A stretch of 64,000 nt of DNA, from contig OZ026851.1 of assembly GCA_964023205.1 (NCBI GenBank), positions 20,343,528 to 20,407,527 of the forward strand, given 5' to 3'. The translations under genes were made by a program, and so were the position numbers. This DNA is from Lutraria lutraria (Eukaryota > Mollusca > Bivalvia > Venerida > Mactridae). A model generated the notes under the pieces. It was not told the DNA's origin. It did not search any database and worked only from the letters and a program-made list of their open reading frames with translations. Shown in pieces: positions 36,430 to 50,600 of this stretch; positions within the stretch are counted from its first letter, which is position 1; every line of letters starts with the position of its first letter.

Positions 36430-36456
36430 CAAGGACTTATATACTATAAGTCCTTG
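36430..36456. mobile_element. 27-bp minimal palindromic insertion
   Basis: Twelve-base arms CAAGGACTTATA and complement are separated by three bases and flanked by perfect 7-bp direct repeats TTATTAT (36423-36429 and 36457-36463). It is the third member of the CAAGGACTT family in the window. Confidence 0.82.
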
Positions 36457-37455
36457 TTATTATCTAATTGTGAAAGTATTAATAGTGGAGTTGTGGACAT
36501 TTCCACGACCGTTCCGGTTTATCAATGGTACGGTTAAGTCCGATATTTATATATTACTATTTTTCGTAGATGTAAGCGGCAATGTTTACAGTGGAGACGA
36601 GGATGTGAAACGAATTATTTTAGTAAGTTTTCTGCTGTTAATAAGTTCTGTTCATGGTATTTAGTGAGTAAAAAGTTAAATTCAAGTGTAATTTAGCTTG
36701 TGTCTTAATATTTCATTGATTATTGATGGTGCCAATGCATCCATCTATCACCAATAGTTGATATTGTGAGGTCAGATAGAAACGACTTTGACTGCTCGGC
36801 GGTGGATTTAAAATTCATATTATGTTATGCTTACGTTGTTTATGGGGAATGGATTGATCATGCTGTTTCAGTACAAGTCTGTATATCCAATAGCCCTACT
36901 AATTCGGCCTTTCGGTTGGCCGATTTCGTGAACGAATTCGGAAGTGCCATCCTCTCAGCCTTACAAACATCTGCATATTTATGTGTGGAAATTCAAACCA
37001 CGTCAAAATTCTTCAATAACTTGTAAAACTTACTTAATTCGATAGAAATAAAAATAATCTGTGTAAATGTGCTTTCAAAATTCTGTGTTAAATGTCAATT
37101 TTGAAATATTAAACTTAAAATTTTACGTTGCTTGTATAATAACCGGTATCGACGGACTTAAACCACATCCAATTCCAAGCCATATACAATTACAGTCAGA
37201 CAGTTCAATTCTAAATTTATCTTTATAATGGGTGCCTAAGATTAACAAAAGTTGATTAAAGTTTAACTTGCCAACGTTTCAATGGCATGCCAGCTTATTT
37301 AAACTTATCCTTAAATTATTTGTAAAGCAAATTTTCGAGAATAGGCGATTTTTACATGACACCGGCATATGACCGCCATAAAACTGGTTTCTATTTCAGT
37401 TGGAGAATAGTGGGAAAAACAAAACATTAAATGCACCTTTCCAAATAGGTATGTT

Positions 37456-37705
37456 CAGGGCTCGACACTAACACTGGTCCGCTGGTCCGAGACCAGTGGT
37501 TTTTGTGCAGGACCATTAACTCATGAAATTTGAATGGTCTGATGGACCACTGAAAATTCTAGGAGAAGTATCAATATTTTACTGTAAATAAACAAATAAC
37601 ATATTAATAGGTGGAAGGACCACCTGAAATTCTGTTGGACCAACAGGTTTCAAAAGCTAGTGGTCCTTTGGGCCACCATGAAAAATAAGTTAGTGTCAAG
37701 CCCTG
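37456..37705. mobile_element. 250-bp foldback MITE with CAGGGCT ends
   Basis: Ends CAGGGCTCGACACTAAC and complement (one mismatch), with ATGTT repeated directly at 37451-37455 and 37706-37710. The interior has complementary 'ctggtcc' and 'ggacca' blocks. CAGGG ends are hAT-like, but a 5-bp duplication is shorter than the usual 8 bp, so the class is open. Confidence 0.7.
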
Positions 37706-38622
37706 ATGTTGGAATAATTTATGCTCATATGAGTATAGAAACGTGTTTTCTACTTACCGAATGGTTCACTTTGGTCACAGATATTGTTGTTATTATGCCA
37801 AACGGGTTTTAATTGGGGATTTTCCGCACAGAAATATGAAGATCTTTGTTAGACTGTGCGGGACTGGGCCAAGTCGAAAAAGTATCTCGTCATCACAAAT
37901 AGTCTAATATTTTCGTACACTACCGTAAAAAACAGTCTTAGTAATATGCTATGCGAAAAGACAAATATTTCATGCTATACTATCGAACCGCGAGAAATGA
38001 ATATTTATTAACTTTTGGTATGTATATTGAAACTTGGTATATTACTATTAATTATATATATATAATTTTTTATACTATTTATTACTGAAATGTTATAATC
38101 AAAACCCATTCCTGCCACGATATATGATTGTGTTAAATATTCCTTAAATTACAATAAATTGAAATGTTATATTCCACCAGTATATCTATCCATCAGCTTT
38201 GTTATCCAATACAAAGTCTAAGGTTATGTTTCTCATCCATTCACTGAAACAAAATTAATTTCCAGTTCTGACTACACAAAAAGTGATAGAAAAAAGTAAG
38301 ATTTGAAGGTAAAAATAAAAGTAGGCATGAATTTGGATGAGATTACATTTTCGGTGTTACAGATGTCAGTTTTAAATGTGCAATTCTATTATTGAAAATG
38401 TTTGACTGTATCGAGAAGACTGTAGAATTCAGACAGCACATGTTTGATCTTATGACCATTACAGACAAGAAGGGTTTGATTCGGATACCTACCTTATATC
38501 CTTAATCACAATGCCTACAAATACGATCATTCTTCTACCTCATCTTGTTTTCAGTGACATTAAGGAGCTGACAGTTTATCAATTTATGTGTTTTCAAGTC
38601 TGAGGTGAAACAATAATTAAAC

Positions 38623-41600
38623 ATGGCTGGACAGATGTGGGATTTAGCTGCTGTGAGTGGGATTTCTTATTCAAAGTATTGATTCATGTTAAATCTGTGT
38701 TTTTTTATACTACAATATTTCCTAAGATGAGGAAGTCCCTTTTCTCCAAGATAGAATTTTATTTCTGCTGAAAAATGTTGTTCCTATAAAACTCTTGTTG
38801 TGTTCACTCTTTTTATATAATCACTGGCTGTGACATCATAGTTTCTGTCCTTTGGTTATCCTTTATATGGGAATCTTCCCATTTTGAAAGCATAGTGTGT
38901 TGTGGGGTAGGGCATGTATTAAGGAGAAACGTGTCTAGCCTATGTAACTTATGTTGGATATTCTACAAAACTTACATGATGTTTACCTGTTTCTATAGAC
39001 CTCTATAGGTAAGGCTATTGATGCAGGAGATGTAGATACTGTGAACAGACTTGTTAAAGATGGAGAAAATATCCTCTTTAAGGACAGGGCAAGTATTTAA
39101 TTAACTTTGTGTTTCATCTACCGGTATATTTTTTGAAACATTGTCACAGATTTGAAATAATTCACTTGAATGTACATATACTCAGTTTTACTGAATTTCC
39201 TTGGCCTCAGTATAACTCATCACAAGCCAATATGGAATTTTCAAATATTTCATGATGATTTTGCTGTAACTTAATTACAAATATATATGTGTTCTTAATT
39301 CTTTCAAACTTAATGTTCTTCAATTTTCCTATATATTCACCCATCACTAAAGCTTTTACTGACATATTTATTTGTGATATTCACATCTTTTCATATTGTG
39401 TTGAACTGGTATAATATTTAAAGTACTTTACTCTGTTCAAATGCCATTTTGTGTGCATGAAGTCATCAATATTACATTATGTTGTATTATTTTCAGAAGC
39501 AGAATACTTACATTCATTATGTTTGTACAATGTATAAGCCAAGTGTATTTTATGCTCTTGTAGCACTTGGAATAGATATAGGTGCTCAAAACCGGGTAAG
39601 TATCGAAATTAATCTCATGTGAAATACAAAACATAAAGATAATGGTTTGCGAGACCTCGACTTATCATCTGAATTTTGCACAAGACTGAATTATCTTTCA
39701 ACTTACCTGTATAGTATTTTTTAAAAAGTCCAGTTAAAAATTTGCTGATTAATGTGTTATAAATGCTCCAAGGGGTTTTACACTTTTCAGATTTGTTTTT
39801 AATTCATTAAGATGCAGTTGTATTTGACATTTGAATACAGTTATTTAAGCATACATGATGACTCATTATTTTTTTGTCTTCAAGTTATAAGTAGGAGAGG
39901 TGTGTTAATTAGGGAATTTTCTGTGAATGAAACTCAATATCGAAGAAGACTGGTGTTAAGAGTTATAATGAAATTATATACAGTAAAACCTCGATTATCC
40001 GAACACCGATTATCCGAATACCCGGTATTATCCGAATAAAATCTACGGTCCCGATTACGTCTCTATATATTTCAAGTACAACGAACCCCGGTTATACGAA
40101 TCGGATTTTACGAATACCTGGTGTAATCCGAATGCATTATTTGGTCCCTAAAGTTACAAATGCGCGTATTTTCACACCTATTATTCGAAGTCGTCAATTT
40201 AACAATGGCCGATTGAGAATCAAATGTCGTGTGACAAACAATGTGTCACATCAATTCATACACGAAGCGTGTCAACAGTTTAATTATCGTTAAGTTGACC
40301 ATATTGTTTGTTACGCTGTTATACTAATCGCGACGAATATTACACTATGATCTCGGGTATAATAAGTTAATATGCGTATGTACCTGCATGGTGATCTGTA
40401 TGAACTTATTTGCATTTCAGCGTCAATTAAAAATTAAAAACAGATTCGAACACAGTTAAACAAAGCTAACTAGAATATGATGATTTAGTGAAAAAACGTA
40501 CCAAACCTAAAAACATTACGTCTTCGATTCTTTAATTGTCTTAGAATGTTACGATAGCGATGCCTAGTCGATTGTTAGTAAGTGAAGTGATAATGACATA
40601 TTATTGTGTCGGATTGTGTTCTGCATAATCCATAAATGCGCGGATATTTATTTAACAAGAATTATTGTTTCATTGGTTAACTCATATACATTCATAAAAC
40701 AATGATAAATAATAAGTGTTTGTTGTACATTTTATTTTATTCTTATTATCACTCAAATAAATAACGTCATGTTTACATATGAAAGTTAACTCCCTTGCAA
40801 TATACGGACAGTACGGAATTTATCGTTTCCAACCAATACATTACACTGAAATGGATTATTCGAAACCATGGATTATCCGAATGATTTTTCAGGTCCCAAT
40901 GACATTCGAATAATCGGGGTTTTACTGTAATGTCAATCTGTATTTCTTCAAGGAATTTTTCTAGGATTATATTCATGAAAATTATGTATGAACTGTCTGA
41001 ATGATTTTAGCAGCATTGGTCTTCATTGGATATCTTATGAGACCTCAAGGTCTAGGTGCTTCACATTTTATATACTTTTGCATGTGGCTTTATTATAGTC
41101 TCTTAATTATTACCACAAATTAATTTCATTTCTCTGTATCTTGTCTGCTCCTCAAACTGAAATTGGCACATCTTGTTGCAGAATTTGAATAGAAACTTAC
41201 TACATTTTAGTCTGATCAAGAAACTGATGTGTGTGTGTGGAAAAATGTCGAAAAAAAAATTGTTATACAAATTTAGGATAGTAAGAAACAATGTTCTGTC
41301 ACTTTAACTAACAGTTTATCAAAATCTTGTTAAAATGAAATGGAAGTTTTTCATTTATTATAGTAAGCTGTGCACATACTACCTCAATCCCTAATAAATG
41401 CTCCATCTGGCAAGTTTCATTTTTCAGAATTTTAGTTCTTTTCTATTTATCATTTTTTTTTTATAAATGCTTGATTATAATAATTAGGCCAAAATTAAAA
41501 ATATGTTTGTTTGCCCTTTACCGACCCTGAGTTTTAGAAGAGGGTCGGTTGGTAGGAAAAATATTTTATTTTATTTCTGAATTTGACCTTTACCTAGCAT

Positions 41601-44600
41601 GAAATAACACTTCTATCTAGAAGCATTTTATAGTCATCTTATGTATTCTGCTACCATATACCCACAGGGATAATATTTGCTGCCCAAACATATGAAAGAA
41701 AATCCCCATTGCCCAAAACCTATGACATGTTATATGACATTTCACATGTGAATTAAAACAAGTGTGATAATTAATATATATAATTAAACAATCAGTTTTT
41801 ATGATCAATGTAATAATAAAGTTTGTACAGACTGAATTTTCTTTATTATGTCAGATACCATTCTTTGTCTGCATAATATGTAGTCAAATCGAAATTTATT
41901 TAAGTGAGAACTAAACAAAATATGATTTTTACAAGGGTATAGATTGTTCTACCAGTTAATGACTCACATGATTTAGTATCAAACTGTTTTTGATCTACCT
42001 AGGCCGCCAGAGTTTTAATCACAATTAAATTTGTTGCTCAGATTTTGTCCCAGAAACAAATCTATACACTCTCATCAACTTATCAACTATTTTTAGAAGT
42101 GTTGTATGGTAGGAAAGGAGACAATTAAATCTCTATCACATAATTAATAGACAGTAACTACAGTTTCTTCTGTGTCCTGGCAAATGAGGATTTCATCCTG
42201 CATGCATGTCACATGATTAAATATCAAAGATAGGATACACAATTATAACAGATAATCACGAAATACCCATTATGATTCTAATGACGATGTATGGTTTGTT
42301 ATCCGAAAAGTTTGTCATCCGAAATTCGTATACTTCATGGAAATATAAGTGTACTGTGTAACGATCGTTCTTGAAAAATAACGAGTCTTTGATACTTTGT
42401 TGGTCATAATGCTTAATGAAACATTATATTAGATAACATAAGACTCAATAAGTACTATCAAAACATGTACGTGACTGTCCAGCAAGTGAATAACAATTTT
42501 CGAAAAATACGACACGGACCGTACGGTATGGTACGAACTTTATTCAATTCCACGGACGATGTAGAAATGGATCACGATTACGTCTGCGTTTTTTTCGCCA
42601 TACTGCCTTTTACTGGTGAAAAGTTAACGCGATTTCTTGAAAAATTATGCGAGAATATCGCATAAATAGGGTAAAAACTTATCGCTGTAACCATTTATTA
42701 TATACTTTACCAATGATCGGGAAGAGGAAACAGCGGAATGCAACTCAAAAGTGCAAATAAAAAGATTTTGCAATAATTTTTTTTGGGTCGGCGGGATTTT
42801 TTCGGGTCGGTCGGTAAAGTGCAAACAAACTTAATTTTAATTTAGGCCTTATGATGTTTATTCAAGCTTTAAAAAAAGACAATCACTGCTATTGTTAATT
42901 TATTTGAAAAAAAAATAGATGCAAGCTTTAATTATTAAATTAGGCATGGGGCATTTATCATGGAATATATGGTAATACGTGCACATACTGACAACAAAAG
43001 ATCTTACTGATCAATCAATCTGTAGACATGGATAGTTTTATCTATAGTAAGACTTATTCAGCATTTAGTAAATATATGATTCTTAAAGCCAAATGTTTTC
43101 AAAATTGCTATATTTGATATTTTCCAGCATGGGAACACGGCTCTACATGTTACAGCCTTACAACATGAATGTTGTCATGTTGGCGACCTTATGACCTGTG
43201 GCATAGATCCAGCTATCAAGAATAAAGTATGAAATGTTCTAAAATATATTCTTTAGTGGTCTGTTTCAGTATTCATTCAGTATTTATATCAAAGTAACTG
43301 AATCCAAGATTTGGTCTAAGGACCAGGTTCAGAAATAGTCAAATAGCCCAGGGATGCTATATTACAGGGATACGCAACGGACGGAAACTGGCTGAAAAAC
43401 AGTGGCTAGGGATATTCGCGCGAGAGCGCATGCGCACGTATTTACCGTTAATGTCGGTATCTAGCAGATAAAATATGGGTCAAATATTCTCTTCAATCGG
43501 CTTAAATAAATGCTGTTTTTGCATAGAGTTTTTTATATATTGATCTTAAAGTGTTAAATATTTTACAGATGTTGTAATTTTGTTTCTAAATATTAGTGGT
43601 TCTAAAGATTTCCAAGTTTTTGCGACCGTTCGAAAATAAAACTGACGTGATAATTTGACCGAAATGGTCGCACAATAGAAAATGTCAGTTTTTTGCGACA
43701 GCTTTAGTACATGAAGATATTCTTAATTTCACGATATTTTGCCGTGGTTGAAGTGTGACATAATTCTAAATTGGCTGCATAACTATATTTTCATGTTTTA
43801 TTTTGTTATAATACATAATTTCGCGATCGATTACGACCCAGTTTTTACAATTTACAAAATGGAGGCCTGATCTGACGAGGAAAATATTGCACTTTTTGCA
43901 ACATCATTTGTTTGTGAAGATATACTCTATATCAAAATTTTCTTCACTAGTTTGACACTTATACACGTCGATATTGGCGGCATGATAATATTTTCATGCT
44001 TACTTTTGTAAAAGAACACAATTTCGCGATTGATTATGACCCCATTTTTACGATTCAATTCAATGGCGGCCTGATCTGACTAGGAAAATATTTCACTTTT
44101 TGCAACACCATTTGTATGTGAAGGTATACTAAACATGAAAATTTTCTTCCATATTTTGAGACTGACATACGTCTGTATTGACGGCATAACAATAATTTCA
44201 AGAATTATTTTGCTGTAGTACCTTATTTCGCTCTCGATAATGATCCATTTTTATCGGTGCATAGCAAAACGAAAAAGCATCATATAAGCACTAAATTACA
44301 TAGATTTTTGCGCAAACCAGAAACGGTGTAACCCAAATATATTATTTGGTATGCACATATTTTCACACCTATTATTCGAAATCGTCAATTCATAACAATG
44401 GCTGATTGAGAATCAACTGGCATGTGACAAACAATATGTACATCAATTCATACACGAAGCGTGTCAACAGTTTAATTTTACAGATTGAGTAAAGTCAAAC
44501 AGTTTATTCATGACTCGTAGAACATTATGTACATACATAATATGAAAACATAGAATATACGTATATACATGTACATGCCTTTCCATACAGAAATATAAGA

Positions 44601-47600
44601 TACAGATCAATTCTTTAAATATCTACTACATTTAGTCAAAGACTTGAAATAATGACGGTATATTACGTACATTATAATGCTAACAGAATTCCTTGCAGTT
44701 ATTCTATATCTGTTTATAATGAAGAGAGCAATGAAGAAACATTACTTTAATCTTATTCAATATTTATCTGGTAATGTACATCTTTAATGATGGGTTAGTT
44801 GTAAGGTCGACCAAATTATGGTTTTATGGTAATCGCCACGAATATTTCACTGTGATCTCAGGTACTTGACTTGTTTTTGTATTTGCTATTATAATATCAG
44901 TTTTTAACAATGATCAATTACTGTCATGATCAATATGATGTGAATATGTTGGTTTAAATTATGACATTAGATTTTATTGGTGGAACCCTGTTGTTTCCAA
45001 TTAATGGTCACACACCGTGACCTAATGCATTCAAATGACATATGCGCAGCTGTGAAAACAATGTAGATTTATGAAACATAGACTACCCCATACTGTTTTC
45101 CATCCGGATTTATTGATTGCTTCCTTGTAATCAGTAAAGATCGTCACCGAGATTATGATTATGACTATACGAGGGCATATCCTACGCCATTTTGGCGGAA
45201 GATAAAAAGTTACAGATTAAGTCTTTGGCTAATAAAATTGATACGCTATAATAGAGACATACATTATGAAAAACAAAGATCAATAACAAGATAAAGTTAT
45301 ACGAATCAAAATTACAAATAACAAACTTTTCACCATAAAATTTATAACGTACGTACATTTCTTTCGCACAAAACATTCATGATATATAGCATTTCTTTAA
45401 ATAAAAGTTTAACCATGAACATTTCTTCTTCAGCTGATAAATAGAAAAAAGTTCCACGATACAAAATTAAATTTGGTCTTGAGTTGATAAATCGAACAAA
45501 ACTTTCATGATATAAATATTTGTTATACAAATTTAATTTAATTAAAATGTTTAGCATTCGATCGTACATTTTTTTCATTATATAAAAGTTTCTTTCACGA
45601 ATTTAAAGTCAAATTTTAGCATTCTATCGTACATTTGTTGTCATGATATAACTTTTCTTTCACAAGTTTATTCCGTGAAAATTTCGCCTTCAGCTGATAA
45701 TTCGAAAACAAGTTTCACGATATAAAATTTAATTGTACAAAACTTTCATAATGTAATATACTACATGTATTTCAATTTTTCATACTTATTTTCATGATAT
45801 AATCGTTTCTTTTAAAATTTCAATTTAAATAAAAAAAATAGCAGTGAAAATTAATTTTGTCTTGAGCCAGGTGTAGCATCACTGCTTGAGCTCATAAATC
45901 GAACAAAACTTTCATAATGTAAACATTTCTTTCCTACAAAATTTGCATAATATAAGCATTTCTTTCTCAAATTTAATTTAGAAAAATAAGTTGTGAAAAT
46001 TAATAACAAACAAATAAAAACTACGAGGAACTTGAGTCGATCATAGATCACTAATGTTACTTTTTGTCAATTATCGATTCTTTGTGTCATTTTCATGGTA
46101 ATTTCGGTAGTTTTGATACCTTTGCTTTCATTAACTAGCCTAGGCACTGATAATCTATACTTGATCAGTGGATGATAAGCGGTTGCACATCCCTGTAATA
46201 TAGCATCCCTGAATAGCCCTAATCTTCTAGATGTCAAAATATTTGGTTAATCAAACTAACACATGTCCTGTCAGAGTAAATTGGCCCTAAGCCTGGGTCA
46301 CTTGATTTTACATAGGCTCATGGTGTTTTTCTCTCAGGGTCGTTTTTGCTGTAGAGCAATATAGGGCCATCATGGCCCTCTTGTTTTGTTTTTGTTTTTC
46401 ATTGTACAACGCCATTGAATATGTATTTATATGTAGAAATAGGCGTTTAATCAAATTTTTTAAGTTTCAAGTTGTTGTTGTTTTTTTGGAGTAGTTGTAT
46501 GTTGTTTTTATTATATTTTATCCCACTTGCATGAAAATATTGTAAAACCAGATTTTTGTGCTGACTTCTAGTCCATGTTTCCAACATAAAACAGAGACTA
46601 ACTCTGAAGTCTTTAGTCTATCATGTTTATTAATAAACAAAAGTGTCCGTACAAAGAAACCTACCTTTCTACACAAGACTTAAATTATGTAAATCACTAT
46701 GTTTTTGGGGGCAAATTCATGTCTAAGTGATTTAGTCCTTAATTTACATTAATTTGAAGATGAAAGAGAAAGCATTCATACAGAAATAGTGCTTCCCCAT
46801 TTATAATGAGACACAGACAGTGTAAACTGTAATATTCATGTTATAAAACTGTGACAAATTTTGTGTTGTGTACTCGTTTGTGAAACTTCAGCTATATCAG
46901 TTGACTTGTTAAGTCAAGACTGATATATAGATGAAGTTTCACAAGACTGAGTCAAGAAAGTATCAATAAAAAATAAAAATATTGGTATTTATATGAATTT
47001 ATAGGTATACTTTTTCATTGAAGTTTTTATAAAAGTAAAATAATTTTCATTGTGGTTATATGTTTTATTTTTGTTAAAAGTCTTTAATTATTTTTCTTTC
47101 GTTATGTCGTGTTTTCAGGATGGAAAGACGGCTGAGCAGCTAAATACGCAAAATAAATACTGGCATATGATCTATGAGCGATACAAGGTAGGACTATATA
47201 TTCCACAGAGAAATGTATCCACCCATTCAATGGATTTATTTTATGTTGGATTTTTATTTTCATTAGAAAATCATTTCCAATAATCATGAAACTCCTCAAG
47301 TTGAAAATCTGATCCATACTCATTTTCTGGACTGTTATTCACTTATAAACACCTCGGGGGGAATTACATTACAGTTATAAAATAATGTCTCACCTTCAAT
47401 TAGATGATAAATATTACATTTGTCAAACTCCTGTCTATTATCATTGAACTGATGTATCTTAGCCCAATTTTTATCTAAGATGTAACTTTTGAATTATTTC
47501 ATATATTTTTGTCAACATTTGAATACTAGTATAAGTTGACATTTAAAAAAATGTGACCTTTGCTGAATTATTTGACCTTGCAAACTGTCCCCAATTTATT

Positions 47601-50600
47601 ATCAGTTAGTTGAGCCATTAATATAATGATCTGTGTACCACATTGAATATATGATTTTTATTAAAGTAATTTTAATGAGACATGAAGTTTTACTTAAAAA
47701 GTGTGTATGGGTGTGTGCTAAGTACAGGTCATTCTGTGAATTTAGTTAATTTAGGTCTGGGAGGACCGTTAAAAGATCTCTTAAAACTTTAGTTTAAAGT
47801 CACACAATCGTATTACTTTTTAATTGATTCACATGCAGGCTTTGCGAAAGGCGCCGAACCGAAGGATATGTACGAAGAATTGTGTGTCGGTCCGATAAAG
47901 AATCTCATCGGACCGACTGTCTGGCAACTTATTACCTGATGTATACACATTTACATTTGTTTACTGTTTTTGGTCTGGCAGATTTTCTTTCGGTCCGACA
48001 GAATTTTCAAGGCAGATTTTTTCGACTTTCGCGAAGTCTGCACATGGCATACACTGGAAATATTTCATGATTCTTTGGTAGGAAATTTCGTATGAAAAAA
48101 GCCTATAAGATAAATCCATTGACCCCTCCTGTTTATAGAAGTTCAAAGATATTGTTTTTCTTAGAAGTATGTACAGAATTGATTAGATGTCTTCCTGTCA
48201 ATTAGAAATCTGTTTACTTATGAACACAGGGGGCTAGCACGTTGCACTGACGAAAACGTTGATTATCATAAATATACATATACAAAGGTTACAACTTCCA
48301 AAATGACGGTTTCTGCACCAAGTTGGTTTAACACTATGTAACTTTTAAAAAACACTCAATTTTTAATAATAAGTGTCTACAAATAGCTAACATGTTATGC
48401 TACACAAAACCAGTAGGTATTTTGTCGAATTCAAAACATTGAAGCAGATATTTCATCTTTTCCCACCATAAAGTCGTGAATTTAGTTTAGTCCAATGCCA
48501 GCTTGCAACACAAAATTGGCCTGAATTACCATACTAAATACACATTTAAACACCAGAGATAGGAATAACAACACATGCTAATAATAAATATCACTAAAAT
48601 GTTGGCATTTTAGGTCTTAACAACCATTATTCACTATCATTGCAACATGCTAGCCCCCTATGCTTTTGAACAGAAATTATATTGAAGTTGTTTTCTTGGT
48701 TCATTGTGAGACCAAATTTGAATCATGATTTAAATGTCTTGTTAGTAATAAGTAATAACAGTTAAATGCTAGACTGTTCATATCTTAACACAAAACATGT
48801 CTTAATTTTGTAATGTAAGTTTAAATGTATGGTAAAACACAGTTGTATTGATTTCTGATATAGTGAAGAATTGGATATAGTGAATTCTTTATTTTTCCTG
48901 CACACAGAGTTCTTATTTCATTGTAATGGACGTAGTGAAACACGGATAAAATTAAGAAATTATAAAGATTTGCTTGAATTCACTATAACCATACTCTGCT
49001 GTATAAATATACAGTAAAACCTCGATTATCCAAAATCTATGGGACCAAAATATTATTTCGGATAATCCATGGTTTCGGATAATCGAGGTTTTACTATAGT
49101 CATTGAGGTTCTCAGGATTTCACTAGAACTGTGGACTGTGTACTGTCTGACTGTGTACTCTCTGACTGTGTACTATCTGACTGTGTACTCTCTGACTGTG
49201 TACTGTCTGAATGTACTATCTGACTATGTACTGTCTGACTGTGTACTGTCTGACTGTGCAGTACTGTCTGACTGTGTACTGTACTACCATATAATGTTTT
49301 TCCATAATATGATAAGCACACTTACTGATATCATTAAGATATTTAAAACTTTCATTTAACCCTACTCATATTAAATGGACCACACAAAAAAGTTGAACGT
49401 AAAACGAAGGTTACCTAAATGTTCCAGATATTAAAGTAACCTTTGTATACAGGTGGCTGTTCACTATTTTATGTTTCATTTTGCCCTTATTGTATTATCT
49501 GATTACTTTATTCACCAATCTTTGTACTTTTAACCCTGCAAGCTTGTAAAATATTTATAATCTTATAATCTGCAACTTCAGCATTTTCCCAATGATTTGG
49601 ACAAGTAAATACTGCTTCAGACCAGCTTTGATATGTCATTTTTCTCATTTACTTTATAGAGAAATAAAAAAATGCAACTTTTGACAATAAATTTGAGATC
49701 AATAATGGACACACTGCTAAATATATAAGCTGTTAAGTACTGACAGGTGTATAAATAGAAACAGGACAATGGCATAAACCAAACAAAATTCCAAGATCAG
49801 ACCGTAAATGTCAATTATGTAATAAACTAGAAGACAAATTAAAGCCGTCATTTTCAATGCTTGTTTTTATGAAATTGTAATTCTGTAGAAATTATTTGGA
49901 CCAAACTTCATGGAAGGTGTAAGTGACGACTGAGCATGCATGTTAACATTCTGCTTCACAACAGAGACTTTTAATGCATAAATGGCCATGAAAATGTCTG
50001 TAACAAATTGACATGAAATGGCAAATTTTGATTAAACAACTGTTTTCATGGAAAAGATAGGATAATTATTTTTTCGAAACAAAACATGAAATTAAATTCA
50101 TGAACAGATGTACAATCAGAAGTGATCATATATTACTTTTGTTGATGGCTGTCTTGATATTTTATGTAAAACTGTTTTTTGTTCACTTTTTTCAATAAAC
50201 AAAATCTAATTTCATATATTATCAATGTTGTTCAGTTATAAACACTAATCTTGTTATGATGGTGTTTTCAATGGCCGTGTATGTCAATGTGTATAAGTAA
50301 TGCCTGATAACAAAATGTTGATGCTTTGGTTTCAAGGTTTAAAAAACAGTCTTAGACTCTGGCGTCTGATTGGTTGTTTTATAGGTCAGGAATGAAATTA
50401 ACCAATCAAAGACTTTATATTAAGACTGGCTTCTGTTATATTTATTTTACTAATTATATCATTTTTGTGAGGTTGGGTTTTATAATCATAGTATCTTATG
50501 TGTTTTGATTTACCTCATGTTTGATTTACCTCATGATGTTTAAGTGCTGTGAAGTGTTAAACGTTCTTGACGAAAAAAGTCATTTTATACCAGTCCAGTT

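Larger units (their letters stand above)
36157..38622. other. Intergenic region between TPGS1 and the ankyrin gene
   Basis: Holds the two short elements at 36430 and 37456. It also holds two open stretches (36392-36664 and 36766-37026) that show no domain or splice continuation, and AT-rich DNA. The last tens of bases before 38623 are the probable 5' UTR of the ankyrin gene. An upstream non-coding exon cannot be excluded. Confidence 0.5.

Noticed and set aside
36392..37026. Two open stretches between TPGS1 and the ankyrin gene
   Set aside because: No conserved motif, no phase-compatible splice sites identified; the first overlaps a micro-insertion.
42465..42665. 66-codon open stretch in the second TTA element
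   Set aside because: No transposase motif visible and isolated; insufficient support.
45182..46051. Minus-strand open stretches in the 2.86-kb element
   Set aside because: They follow imperfect AT-rich repeats ('ttcatgatataa') and share repeated peptides; not a transposase.
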